NCBI GenBank assembly: GCA_013822345.1
Contig: PNKH01000056.1
Coordinates: 1-49,675, forward strand
DNA length: 49,675 bases
Reading direction: 5' to 3'
Origin: Isosphaera sp.
GTDB taxonomy: Bacteria > Planctomycetota > Planctomycetia > Gemmatales > Gemmataceae
Within the stretch, counting starts at the first letter, position 1. Every line of letters starts with the position of its first letter. The notes beneath the pieces are model-generated. The model saw nothing but the letters and a program-made list of their open reading frames with translations. It searched no databases and was not told the DNA's origin. Positions 1 through 7,461 of the stretch are shown here, one piece after another. A program made the position numbers and the translations under genes.

Positions 1-8
1 GGGCCTGA

Positions 9-1028
9 CTAGACCGAGATGCGCTCGACGACGTTCCGGGTCACCCTTTTCTGCCGACGGTCGTACAGCCGGGTGGTCCGCGGGTCGGCGTGACCGGCCA
101 GGTACTGGACCTCCTCCAGCGACACCCCCTGGCCCAGCAGGTCGGTGATCGTGGCGACCCGGAACGAGTGCGGGGAGAGGTGGCCCGGTAGCTGGGCGTC
201 TCGCAGCCGCCGTTTCACCAACCGGCCCATGTCCGCCGCCGCCAGCGGCCGGTCGGTTAGCCGCCCGGTGCGGCCTGCGGCGGAGCGGAAGAACGGCCCC
301 GACCCGCCGGCCTGCGCACCGGCCGCGGCCAGGTAGTCGAACAGGATGCCCTCCAGGTCGTGCCGGACCGGGATTTCCCTCGACTTCCCCCCCTTCTCGG
401 CGAACCGCAGGGACCACTGGGTGCCGTCGTGTCGCAGGTCCCGGAGGGCGAGCCGCGCGACCGCGCCGACCCGCACGGCGGTGTAGATAAGCACGGCCAC
501 AACGGCCCGGTCGCGGAGGCCGACGACGTGCTCGGTGTCGATCGCCGCGAGCAGGGCGCGGGCCTGGAGGACGGCGATCTCCGGCGTCTTGCCCTCGACG
601 ACCTGGTATCGCTCCGCCCGGACGGACAGCGCCGGGTTGAGGACGACGGCGTGCCGCACGACCAGCCGGTCGAAGAACCGACGGACGGCGGCCAAGTGGA
701 GCTTCTTTGTCGGGACGCTCCCGGCGTGGTGGGCGAAGTAGTCTCCGACGTGGCCAGGGGTGATGTCGCGCAGGGCGAGGCCGGCCGCCTCGCACCAGCC
801 CAGGAACCGGCGGGCGGCCCGGGCGTAGGCAGCTCGGGTGTGCGGGTTGGCCAGCTCGCCGGCGAAGAACTCGTCCCAGGCGAACCGTGCCGCGGGTCCG
901 GCTGCGGCCACTGCCGCCGGAACGTCGCCCACGGTACGGCCCGCGGCGAGGGCGTTGTGAATCACCACAAGGTCGGTGCTGGAATCGTGTGCGTCTGCCA
1001 TCCTCCTCCGGTCGCGGATAGTGCTCAA
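9..1028 (-). CDS. Tyrosine recombinase/integrase
   Basis: Site-specific recombinase of the phage-integrase (XerC/D-like) family, 339 residues. The N-terminal SAM-like core-binding domain spans about residues 45-135. The catalytic domain holds a full set of active-site residues: Arg186 (in TAVRVGA), Lys215 (EKGGKS), His287 and Arg290 (PHSFR), His313 (LAGHADPRTT) and nucleophile Tyr322 (RLYDR). The frame opens at a TTG (1028) preceded by AAGGA at good spacing; an ATG at 1001 directly behind GGAGGAGG would give 330 residues, and I cannot decide between them. It probably integrates the element whose right att site is the tRNA-Pro fragment at 7462-7503, although it lies 6.4 kb from that site and is presumably closer to the unseen left end. 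Confidence 0.93.
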   Translation of the reverse strand: MSTIRDRRRMADAHDSSTDLVVIHNALAAGRTVGDVPAAVAAAGPAARFAWDEFFAGELANPHTRAAYARAARRFLGWCEAAGLALRDITPGHVGDYFAHHAGSVPTKKLHLAAVRRFFDRLVVRHAVVLNPALSVRAERYQVVEGKTPEIAVLQARALLAAIDTEHVVGLRDRAVVAVLIYTAVRVGAVARLALRDLRHDGTQWSLRFAEKGGKSREIPVRHDLEGILFDYLAAAGAQAGGSGPFFRSAAGRTGRLTDRPLAAADMGRLVKRRLRDAQLPGHLSPHSFRVATITDLLGQGVSLEEVQYLAGHADPRTTRLYDRRQKRVTRNVVERISV

Positions 1029-1153
1029 TAACGTCCTTTATCTAGCACGACTTGGCGGCGCGGCGGAACGATCTTTTCGGCGGCATCCGCCTGCCGGAAT
1101 TGTCACGGGGATGGGTGTTGATTACCGTGGGGTGGGTCCACCCCGGCGTCGGC

Positions 1154-1270
1154 CTACCGCCGCAGCCACGCCCGCAGGACAAGGTAGCCGGCGTAGGCGG
1201 CCAGCACCCGGGCCGTCACGTCCGGGTAGCCGACGGCGAGGGTGCCGAGGATCAGAAAGAGCGGGTGCAT
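1154..1270 (-). CDS. Possible 38-residue single-span membrane peptide
   Basis: A short ATG-to-TAG reading frame in the gap between the recombinase and the next gene. The predicted peptide begins MHPLFLILGTLAVGYP and ends YLVLRAWLRR: a mostly hydrophobic stretch with a positively charged C-terminus, as in small inner-membrane peptides of mobile elements. No strong ribosome-binding site is visible upstream, and I know of no family for it. It could be chance in GC-rich DNA. The remaining non-coding sequence around it (1029-1153 and 1271-1353) shows nothing else I can support. Confidence 0.3.
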   Translation of the reverse strand: MHPLFLILGTLAVGYPDVTARVLAAYAGYLVLRAWLRR

Positions 1271-1353
1271 GCGCGTCTTGCCCACAATAATCAGTGTGCG
1301 AGAGGGCCGGTGGTGCGTGCGTGAACCTCTCGCGGAAAGCCGAAACCGGGCGG

Positions 1354-1614
1354 TTACTTGTCCCCGCCGGCGTTACCGTGCTCGTAGATCCAGGTGTGAG
1401 CCAAGTCGGCCACCTTCATCACCAGGAACAGGTCGTCCCGGCCGAAGCTGGTCGAGTCCCGCCACTCCTCCCCGTCCTTGTAGATCCGGGTGAGGGTGAC
1501 GTTGTGACGGAGCTTGCCGTCGTCCGTCTTGTTGGCCCAGATCGCGGCCCGGATGCGGCCCAGCCGCACCTCGTGGACGGGCCGTACCTTCGCGGCCTCT
1601 TTGCTCTTCGCCAT
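1354..1614 (-). CDS. Small conserved mobile-element protein, 86 aa
   Basis: The protein starts MAKSKEAAKVRPVHEVRLG and ends YEHGNAGGDK. I chose the ATG at 1614 over the longer open frame because the upstream part is low-complexity Arg/Ser sequence typical of a non-coding frame. The body (RLGRIRAAIWAN, then NVTLTRIYKDGEEW, then SFGRDDLFLVMKVADLAH) looks like the small single-domain proteins found widely in planctomycete accessory regions. From recollection of similar sequences, not a search, these have no assigned function. It lies 52 nt downstream of the DUF932 gene on the same strand, which suggests co-transcription and a role in element maintenance or DNA processing. That role is inference. 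Confidence 0.75.
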   Translation of the reverse strand: MAKSKEAAKVRPVHEVRLGRIRAAIWANKTDDGKLRHNVTLTRIYKDGEEWRDSTSFGRDDLFLVMKVADLAHTWIYEHGNAGGDK

Positions 1615-1666
1615 GACAGTTCCACGGGTAAGGGTAAGGTCAGGGGAACAGGACAACCGAATCGAA

Positions 1667-2698
1667 CTACGCGGCCAAGGCCAGCAGCCTCGCCGCCTTG
1701 GCGTCCGCCTCCGCGCGGTCCCCGGCGTTGGCGATCCGCCCGGCCAGCCGGGTGAGAGCATCGACGAGGGCGAAGATCGTAAACCTCCCCTGTTGGCGGG
1801 CGATCTCGATCGCCTCGTTGGCCAGCGCCCGGGTGAACCCGGCCTTGCCGAGTTGCTTGAGCGTCTCGTCGGCGTCCGCCCCGAGCGTGGTCTGCATGGC
1901 CTTACGGATGACCGCCGCAAACCCATCCCGGCGGGCGTCCCGACGGGCGACCAGCGCCTCGATCCGCCGGCGGATCTCGGCCACCGCGTCGTGGACGTTG
2001 GCCGTGTGCTTGCGGGCGAACTCCTCGACCTCGACGGCGTCCCAGACGATGTGGTTCTGGCAGACGGCCTGCCACCAGAACGTCTGGAGGCCGACCGACC
2101 GCTTGCCGACCTCCGAGTTCCAGAGGAAGAACCCGGGGGCGAACGCCTCCCCGTCGATCTCCGCCCAGCCGGCGGGGTCGATCAGGAAGCAGAACATGTC
2201 CTGCTCCCCGCAGTACAGCCCGGTCCCGCCGTCGAGGCCGGGCTGCGGGGGCCGGAAGTCCACCGCGAACTCGCGGAGGACGGCGACGAGGTCGGCGTTG
2301 TACAGCCGGGTGTAGCTCGCCGCGTGGACTGACCGGACGGCGTCGCCCCGGGTGAGCACTTGGAGCGGCTTGGTGCCGGCCGGCAGGGTCTCCCGGAACA
2401 CGGCGGCGGCCGTGCCGGGGGTGAGGCGGTTGACCGTCTCCTTGCTGACCTTGGCCAGGTGGCAGAGTTGGCCGAAGCTCCAGTCGTTCATCTCGAACGC
2501 CCCGTCCGTCCCGACGGCGAGCCGGAGCCGGGCGTCGTCCGGGTCGGGAGCCAGCGACCGGGGCGGGTGCCAGCGATCGCGGGACTCGGACTTGTCCTTG
2601 AGGCAGTGGTCCCCGAGCGCCTGCAAGTCCGGGAACCGCTCGTCGGGGGCGCGGCGGAACAGCTCGTCCCGCGCGCCGGTCAGGTGGGCCTTCGCCAT
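1667..2698 (-). CDS. DUF932 domain-containing protein
   Basis: A 343-residue protein of the DUF932 (phage/plasmid-like protein) type. Recognisable parts are an N-terminal region with LAVGTDGAFEMNDWSFGQL, a central segment with YTRLYNADLVAVLREF, then GLYCGEQDMFCFLIDP and FFLWNSEVGKRSVGLQTFWW, which matches the way DUF932 proteins describe a conserved beta-rich core, and a helical C-terminal tail. The ATG at 2698 is preceded by GGGAG at about 5 nt. DUF932 genes are typical cargo of plasmids, phages and integrative elements, and the biochemical role is not established. Its place next to a recombinase and a methylase/ATPase/nuclease operon supports an integrated element. Confidence 0.82.
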   Translation of the reverse strand: MAKAHLTGARDELFRRAPDERFPDLQALGDHCLKDKSESRDRWHPPRSLAPDPDDARLRLAVGTDGAFEMNDWSFGQLCHLAKVSKETVNRLTPGTAAAVFRETLPAGTKPLQVLTRGDAVRSVHAASYTRLYNADLVAVLREFAVDFRPPQPGLDGGTGLYCGEQDMFCFLIDPAGWAEIDGEAFAPGFFLWNSEVGKRSVGLQTFWWQAVCQNHIVWDAVEVEEFARKHTANVHDAVAEIRRRIEALVARRDARRDGFAAVIRKAMQTTLGADADETLKQLGKAGFTRALANEAIEIARQQGRFTIFALVDALTRLAGRIANAGDRAEADAKAARLLALAA

Positions 2699-3209
2699 CG
2701 CGTCTCCCTGGTGTGGGTGAAGCGGAACAGAAACCGAAGTGAGTGACCTGATGTTGCACCACCGGCCCCTCGGCAGCGCACAGGCGGTGTACTGCGGAAG
2801 GTCCGGGCAGAGTCTCTACCGGAGCGAAGCGCGTGAAAGGAGCGGTCCCGGAATCGGAGCCGGGAGTCAATAACTACCACGACCCTCGGCCGCTGGGCAA
2901 AGTTCTCTGTGCTCTCCCCAGATTGATTTCGCCCCTGGTGCATTGCTGTCGCCGTTCTGCCGTCGTCCTCGGTCGCCGTCGGGGGTTCACATGCCGGGGC
3001 CCCCGACGGCGACCGAGGACGACGGCAGAACGGCACACGCCGGGTGCAAGTCCCTAAGTCCGCCCCCACACTGCCAGAATCCGAGGGAGCTTGAGGGGGT
3101 TCGTCGCCCGGTTGCAGCCGCCGGTCGTCCTTCGATCGCGTCTGGGCGTTACGGGCGTTCGATTTTTCGGCTTTCGGCCGGTGTGGAGAAGCGCGGCGTG
3201 CGACCGAGT
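2699..3209. other. 511-bp gene-free stretch in the element, with one long hairpin
   Basis: No convincing gene on either strand. Open frames here are short, lack coding character and change frame within the hairpin. The stretch holds the 35-bp-stem inverted repeat at 2951-3034 and one copy of the octamer GGGCAGAG (2805-2812) that is repeated next to the att site. It also contains the upstream region of the minus-strand DUF932 gene. Confidence 0.6.
2951..3034. repeat. Perfect 35-bp inverted repeat (hairpin)
   Basis: Arms 2951-2985 and 3000-3034 are perfectly complementary over 35 bp with a 14-nt loop. The arms begin GCCGTTCTGCCGTCGTCC. No T-run follows on either strand, so a simple terminator is not obvious. 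Perfect arms of this length imply recent origin, mobility or selection on structure. This is the longest perfect stem I found in the window and its sequence differs from the chromosomal hairpin families further right. Confidence 0.85.
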
Positions 3210-3485
3210 TTAGAAAGGTCGTGTTCGGCCGCGGACTGGGTCGCTCGGCAGGATCGGCCCCGCCTGGGTCGCGACCCGGTCGAGGAGAAGCAGAGCGATC
3301 TCGCGGTTGCCGTGTTCGAGATGGCGTTCGACCTCGGCCGCCGCGGTGTCCGGGAGGACGGCCCAGTAGCAGACCGCCTTTCGGCGGCGGGCCCGTTCGA
3401 CCAGCGCGCGGACGGTTCGCCCCCGCTCAGGGAGGAAGGCTTCGAGGCCGCTGGGTGATGCGATTCCGACGTAAGACTTGAGCAT
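3210..3485 (-). CDS. Hypothetical protein, 91 aa
   Basis: Starting at the ATG at 3485 gives MLKSYVGIASPSGLEAFLPE followed by a basic helix (RALVERARRRKAV), then CYWAVLPDTAAAEVERHLEHG. The alternation of charged and hydrophobic residues looks coding, and the opening resembles small planctomycete hypothetical proteins I have seen, but I cannot assign a family. A longer frame opens at a GTG at 3596; its extra 37 residues run through an AT-rich stretch and look like leader sequence, so I prefer the internal ATG. It lies downstream of the HNH gene on the same strand and may be the last gene of that operon. Confidence 0.5.
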   Translation of the reverse strand: MLKSYVGIASPSGLEAFLPERGRTVRALVERARRRKAVCYWAVLPDTAAAEVERHLEHGNREIALLLLDRVATQAGPILPSDPVRGRTRPF

Positions 3486-3738
3486 GCGGCAACCGTACCA
3501 CGCCTGCCGAGTCGGAGTAAAGCGGCCCAACGAGTAGACGTAGACAATTTTTTTGAACCGCCCTGGGGTGGCCGTCACACCGGGGTAATCACGCACCCTT
3601 CGTCAATGCAGACTCGAAGACGGCCGCCAGTTCGGCGGTGGATTCGTCACGCACCGCGTGTCGAATCTCGGGGTCGTCCAACCGCGGACATCCGGTAGCA
3701 ACCGGCGGGAACGACTCAAGGGACGAGGTTCTGGGGCA
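3486..3738. other. Gap after the HNH gene with an in-frame continuation
   Basis: No confident gene. On the minus strand the HNH frame, after its TGA at 3741-3739, stays open for 49 more codons to a TGA at 3591-3589. The last 30 or so codons look coding (LDDPEIRHAVRDESTAELAA) but have no ATG or GTG start that fits. It may be a remnant or a short TTG-started ORF (3681-3589). An AT-rich patch around 3540-3556 could belong to a promoter for the 91-residue gene. Confidence 0.35.
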
Positions 3739-4395
3739 TCACCTCCTGCCGCGGGGCTTCTGTGGTTTGGGGGGCACCGCGTAAGGCATGACCGTCTTGA
3801 TCCGGGTCACCAAGTCCTGCTTCTCCAGTTCCCTCGCCACGAACGGGGCCTTGCGCTTGAGGAACTCGAAGCTGATGTCGCTCTCGCAGTAGGCCCGGAC
3901 GTAATGTTCCCGCCCGTGCAAGCACGTCCCGTCGTCGTTGAGCCGCAACCGGTCGATCGTCGCTCGGACTTTTTGGGCCGCGGCCGGGGTCAGGCCGGCT
4001 GTGGGCTTCACCAATAGCGACGGGAAGTGGATCGTGAACATGTCGTCGTCGATGGCGAACGGGTCGAGGACATCCTCGAAGTCCTTCTTCCGCCCGTTGA
4101 GCGTCCCGCACATCAGGCGGAAGTTGGCCCACTCGTAAGCGAGTTTCGGGAACTTCGACTTGGGTTTGAAGTGCTCGATCGTGATCGACCCGGTGTCGCG
4201 GGGAATCCAGTGGCATGAGAAGTGACAGATGCCGCCGTAAGCGGCATACATGTCCGGAATCACCTTGGTCCAGTAGGCGTGCGCCCTCCACTCCTTCGCG
4301 GACGGGCGCGATACCTTGGCCAGGAATCGCTTGCCCGGGGTTTCGACGTCGGCGACGAAGTGGGCGGGCTGGGGCTGCGGGGCGACCCGGATCAT
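3739..4395 (-). CDS. HNH endonuclease, PtuB-like (Septu-type effector)
   Basis: A 218-residue protein whose centre matches the HNH fold of Septu PtuB and retron-associated HNH proteins: CHFSC (Cys57, Cys61), then ITIEHFKPKS (Glu74, His75), then AYEWANFRLMCGTLNGRKK (Asn91, Cys96, Asn100). The EHxxPK...YEWxN...N..K pattern is characteristic of this group. The ATG at 4395 overlaps the TGA of the upstream ATPase by 4 nt (ATGA), so the two are translationally coupled. In Septu the ATPase PtuA and the nuclease PtuB act together against phage; the same ATPase-then-HNH order is seen here. The upstream methyltransferase is an addition to the classic two-gene system. Confidence 0.8.
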   Translation of the reverse strand: MIRVAPQPQPAHFVADVETPGKRFLAKVSRPSAKEWRAHAYWTKVIPDMYAAYGGICHFSCHWIPRDTGSITIEHFKPKSKFPKLAYEWANFRLMCGTLNGRKKDFEDVLDPFAIDDDMFTIHFPSLLVKPTAGLTPAAAQKVRATIDRLRLNDDGTCLHGREHYVRAYCESDISFEFLKRKAPFVARELEKQDLVTRIKTVMPYAVPPKPQKPRGRR

Positions 4396-6290
4396 TCCTC
4401 GACTCCGTTCGCCTCCGCGAAGAACCGCCACCGGGGCCAGAACTCGTCGTCCGGGGCCAACGCCTCGACCAGGCGGGCGTTGACCTCCCGTACCCGCACC
4501 GGGTCGGGGGTGTCCTGGGCTTGCAGCGCCTTGGCGTCCTCGATCGCCTGCTCGGCCGGCACCGACCGGGCCTGCCGCAACTCGAACACGTCGGACACCA
4601 GCCACTGGTCCACCGTCCCACGCTTGACGAACGGCAGCTCCTCCATCGTCACGTCCGACCCGGTCAGTTGCAGGTGGTGGAGCCGGTCCCGTTTGCCGTT
4701 GAAGATCGTCTCGGTCGAGGCCATGACCATCGCCGAGTGGGTGGCGAGGTGAATTTGGGGGGTGATCTCCTCGGACAGGATGGCGATGACCTTGTTCAGG
4801 GCCGGCACGATCACCCGCTGCCACCGGGGGTGCAGGTGAGCCTCGGCCTCGTCGATCAGGAACACCAGCCGCCGCTGCGGCTGCGCCCGCAGGGCCTCGC
4901 TCCTGGCCAGGTGCTCGAACCACGCCCACACCAGGACGTAGGCGATGCCGACGACCCGCTGCACGCCGGCCGACGCGAGCTGGACCGGGATCGGCCCGTA
5001 CGGCATTTGCAGGGTCGGGGCCTCGCGGGCGTCCATCGGGAACCACCGCCGGGGGTCGCCCGGGCGGAGAGGCTCCTCGCGGGACGGGGACAATGCCTCC
5101 AGGCAGGCGGTCAGGGCGGCGAACTGGTCCCGGTAGCGGTCGCCGCCGACCTGCCACTGCACCCAGTCCCGCAGCAGCCCATTGCAGACCCACTCCTCGC
5201 CCAGCCGGGACCGGACGGACACCCCGTTCCACAGGCCGTTCTTGTCGAGCAGCACCCACGGCTTGGTGTCGGTCGGCACCGTCTTCGCCAGCCGCAGCTT
5301 GGCCGGGTCCCACACCGCGAACGACCCGTCGTGGCGGGCGTAGATGACCAGCCCGGGCAGCACCTTGCGGTCCTTCGGGACGGTCCAGTCGCGGACGTGC
5401 CAGTCGAACTTCGAGGCGTGCTTCTGCGGCGTCCCGTCGGACGTCTTGATCCCGAAAGTGATGGACGGCCGTTTGCTTTCGACATCGGATTTTGGGAACG
5501 CCGGCCGCTCCAGCCACTCCCCGGTGAGCGCCCACCAGGCGCACTCCAGCAGGAACGTCTTGCCGAGGCTGTTGTCGCCGGTGATGATGTTGAGCCGCTC
5601 GGCCGGGTCGTAGTCGAGCCGGTCGGCCGGGCCGACCGCCCGCAGGACGAGGGACTCCAGCGCCGCCCCCTCCTCGGGCGCGGCCCCCGGCGGGTAGCCG
5701 ATCACCCGCAGCAACTGCCGCTCGGTCACCGGGTTCTTCGTCACCCACGGGTCGGCCACGTCCGGGACCGCGGCGTCGAACAACTGCTCCAGGTCGGTGC
5801 CGGCGATGTTGAAGTCGCCGAGCAGTTTCTTGGGCAGGTCGGCCGGCTGCACCTGGGACGGCCACTCGTGCCCACGGAACAGCCACACGGCCATGTCGAA
5901 CGCGGGGAGGCGGGAGCCATCGAGCCGCTTCTTCAAGCCTTTGACGTAGTCCTTCGCCCACCCCCACTGCTTCGACTTCTTCGGGTGGATGGTCACGTCG
6001 GCGAACGTGTCGGCCGTGATCCGCTGGAGCGTCGTGTGGTTGTAGTCCGCCTTCACCCACCGGCCCTTGACCGTGGGCGGCTGGAACGGGTTGTAATACC
6101 CGTCGTACCCCGCGCTCGCCTTATAGTGGGCGGCGAGGAACTCGGCGGCGAGGCCGCCGAAGTTGATCGTCACGGTGTCCCCGACGGGGACGCCCTCCCG
6201 GCAGAAGATGAGGAACGACATCCCGAAGAACGGGTGGACCTGTTCCAGCCGGCCGAGCGACTTCTCGATCTGTAGAAGGGAGACGAACAT
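4392..6290 (-). CDS. AAA/ABC-type ATPase, PtuA-like, with extra N-terminal domain
   Basis: A 632-residue protein. From about residue 205 it is an SMC/ABC-like AAA_21-type ATPase: Walker A GDNSLGKT (residues 238-245), the core fold interrupted by a long insertion, an ABC-signature-like LASAGVQRVVGIAY, Walker B LVFLIDEAEAHLHP (about 475-485) and an ATHSAMVM H-loop. This is the arrangement of defence ATPases such as PtuA and OLD-like proteins. The first roughly 180 residues (including YYNPFQPPTVKGRWVKADYN and LPAFDMAVWLFRGHEWP) form an additional domain I do not recognise; it may give target recognition. The ATG at 6290 follows the methyltransferase stop with no gap, and the 3' end overlaps the HNH gene, so all three are one operon. 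Confidence 0.85.
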   Translation of the reverse strand: MFVSLLQIEKSLGRLEQVHPFFGMSFLIFCREGVPVGDTVTINFGGLAAEFLAAHYKASAGYDGYYNPFQPPTVKGRWVKADYNHTTLQRITADTFADVTIHPKKSKQWGWAKDYVKGLKKRLDGSRLPAFDMAVWLFRGHEWPSQVQPADLPKKLLGDFNIAGTDLEQLFDAAVPDVADPWVTKNPVTERQLLRVIGYPPGAAPEEGAALESLVLRAVGPADRLDYDPAERLNIITGDNSLGKTFLLECAWWALTGEWLERPAFPKSDVESKRPSITFGIKTSDGTPQKHASKFDWHVRDWTVPKDRKVLPGLVIYARHDGSFAVWDPAKLRLAKTVPTDTKPWVLLDKNGLWNGVSVRSRLGEEWVCNGLLRDWVQWQVGGDRYRDQFAALTACLEALSPSREEPLRPGDPRRWFPMDAREAPTLQMPYGPIPVQLASAGVQRVVGIAYVLVWAWFEHLARSEALRAQPQRRLVFLIDEAEAHLHPRWQRVIVPALNKVIAILSEEITPQIHLATHSAMVMASTETIFNGKRDRLHHLQLTGSDVTMEELPFVKRGTVDQWLVSDVFELRQARSVPAEQAIEDAKALQAQDTPDPVRVREVNARLVEALAPDDEFWPRWRFFAEANGVEE

Positions 6291-7178
6291 CTACTGCTTC
6301 TGGAGGCTCTCGGCCGCCACCTCGCAGAACTTCTCGCTCAGGTCGATCCCGACCGCCGGGCGGCCGCTGGTGAGCGCTGCCCGGAGCGTGGTCCCCGTGC
6401 CGGCGAATGGGTCGAGTACCCGGCCGCCGGGCTTGCACCCGACGTTCAGGCACCGCCGGACCAGGGCTTCGGGGAAGAATGCCGTGAGCGTCTTGTTGGT
6501 GTTCTTCGACTGGGTGTGGATGACCCAGATGTCCTCCTGCCCCTCCAGCGCCCCACGGTCGAAGTAGTAAGTCGGCGTCTTGCTGAACATGAACACCATC
6601 TCGTACGTCCGCCACGGTCGGTCCTTGGCGGTCGGCTCGGGCTGGCTGGCCTTCCGCCGCCAGACGATCGGGCTGCGGAGCGTCCAGCCGCGGCTGATCA
6701 TTTCGAGCGCGACCCGCCAGGGCATGCCGATCGCCGTCTTGCGGGGAACACCGAGTCCCTTGACATCGACCGCCCGGCGGCCGAACCGCCGGGCCCAATT
6801 CTTCTTGTCGCCGCCCTTCGGCTCGCCCTTCCTGGAGTAGTACGTATCCCCGAGGTTGAGGAACAGGAGGCCGTCCTTCGCCAACACGCGGTACACCTGG
6901 TCCATCACCCCGGCCATCGCCTCGACGTAGCCGTCGATTGTCGGTTCCAGCCCGATCTGGTCGTCCTCCTCGTAGTCGCGCTGCCAGTAGTACGGCGGGG
7001 AGGTGACGACGCAGTTGAAGTGCCCCTCGGGGAACAGCGGCAGGACGTGCCGGACGTCCCCGCTGTAGAGGGCCCAGGCGGGACCCGACTTGCCCGCCCC
7101 GTCGGCGAAGGCGTAGTCGGCCAGGGACCGCACTAGTCGGGCGTGACCGTTCGTTCCTGCCACGCCGTTCCTGTGCAT
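6291..7178 (-). CDS. DNA methyltransferase (beta-class, N4-cytosine or N6-adenine)
   Basis: S-adenosylmethionine-dependent DNA methylase of 295 residues. The catalytic motif IV TSPPYY is at residues 59-64 and the SAM-binding motif I DPFAGTGTT at 256-264; catalytic motif before SAM motif is the beta-class order. TSPPY is most often seen in N4-cytosine enzymes, but some adenine enzymes share it. The C-terminal RPAVGIDLSEKFCEVA is typical. It is the first gene of a tight three-gene operon with an ATPase and an HNH nuclease, so it plausibly marks self DNA for that module. A target-recognition region probably lies in the middle (about 75-240). It could also be a solitary methylase that happens to be co-transcribed. 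Confidence 0.9.
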   Translation of the reverse strand: MHRNGVAGTNGHARLVRSLADYAFADGAGKSGPAWALYSGDVRHVLPLFPEGHFNCVVTSPPYYWQRDYEEDDQIGLEPTIDGYVEAMAGVMDQVYRVLAKDGLLFLNLGDTYYSRKGEPKGGDKKNWARRFGRRAVDVKGLGVPRKTAIGMPWRVALEMISRGWTLRSPIVWRRKASQPEPTAKDRPWRTYEMVFMFSKTPTYYFDRGALEGQEDIWVIHTQSKNTNKTLTAFFPEALVRRCLNVGCKPGGRVLDPFAGTGTTLRAALTSGRPAVGIDLSEKFCEVAAESLQKQ

Positions 7179-7461
7179 CGGTTCCGCCTCCTCCCCGTCG
7201 TATCGTCATCTGGTCTCCGCTCACTACACCGGAAGTCGAACCGGACGGCCAGGTTAGTCGAACGGGATTGCCACAACCCCGTCGGCTGAGAACTCGCAGC
7301 GACCCTCCGCTCGGGCGGGCAGAGTTGGGCAGAGAAGTCCATGCGAACGGTGCCACTTGGGCTAGCGTCTCTGCCCGGGCAGAGTAGAATGTGTGAGGTG
7401 TGCGATCCTTAACCACGGAAGTGATTTACTTTTGCAACTTCCCGGCCCTTGAGCACCCCGT
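7179..7461. other. Gene-free stretch between methylase start and att site
   Basis: No supported gene. It carries the upstream region of the minus-strand methylase operon, a cluster of GGGCAGAG octamers (7317-7384), and an AT-richer segment (about 7385-7440) just before the tRNA fragment. The last positions before 7462 do not pair with the tRNA anticodon stem, which marks the edge of tRNA identity. Confidence 0.55.
7317..7384. repeat. Clustered GGGCAGAG octamers including a 16-bp palindrome
   Basis: GGGCAGAG occurs at 7317-7324, 7327-7334 and 7377-7384, and its complement CTCTGCCC at 7369-7376, so that 7369-7384 reads as the perfect palindrome CTCTGCCCGGGCAGAG. The first two copies are exactly 10 bp apart (one helical turn). 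A further copy lies at 2805-2812. Short repeats close to an att site resemble recombinase or excisionase arm-type sites; that role is inferred. They could alternatively be an operator for the methylase operon, whose start is at 7178. Confidence 0.55.

Noticed and set aside
2680-3069. ORFs on both strands through the 2951-3034 hairpin
   Set aside because: They translate the inverted repeat itself and have no coding character.
4215-6275. A 686-codon frame antisense to the ATPase
   Set aside because: His/Arg/Gly-rich shadow; the minus strand has Walker A, Walker B and translational coupling.
7317-7384. CRISPR-like array from the repeated octamers
   Set aside because: Repeats are only 8 bp, unevenly spaced and partly inverted; no spacers or cas genes.
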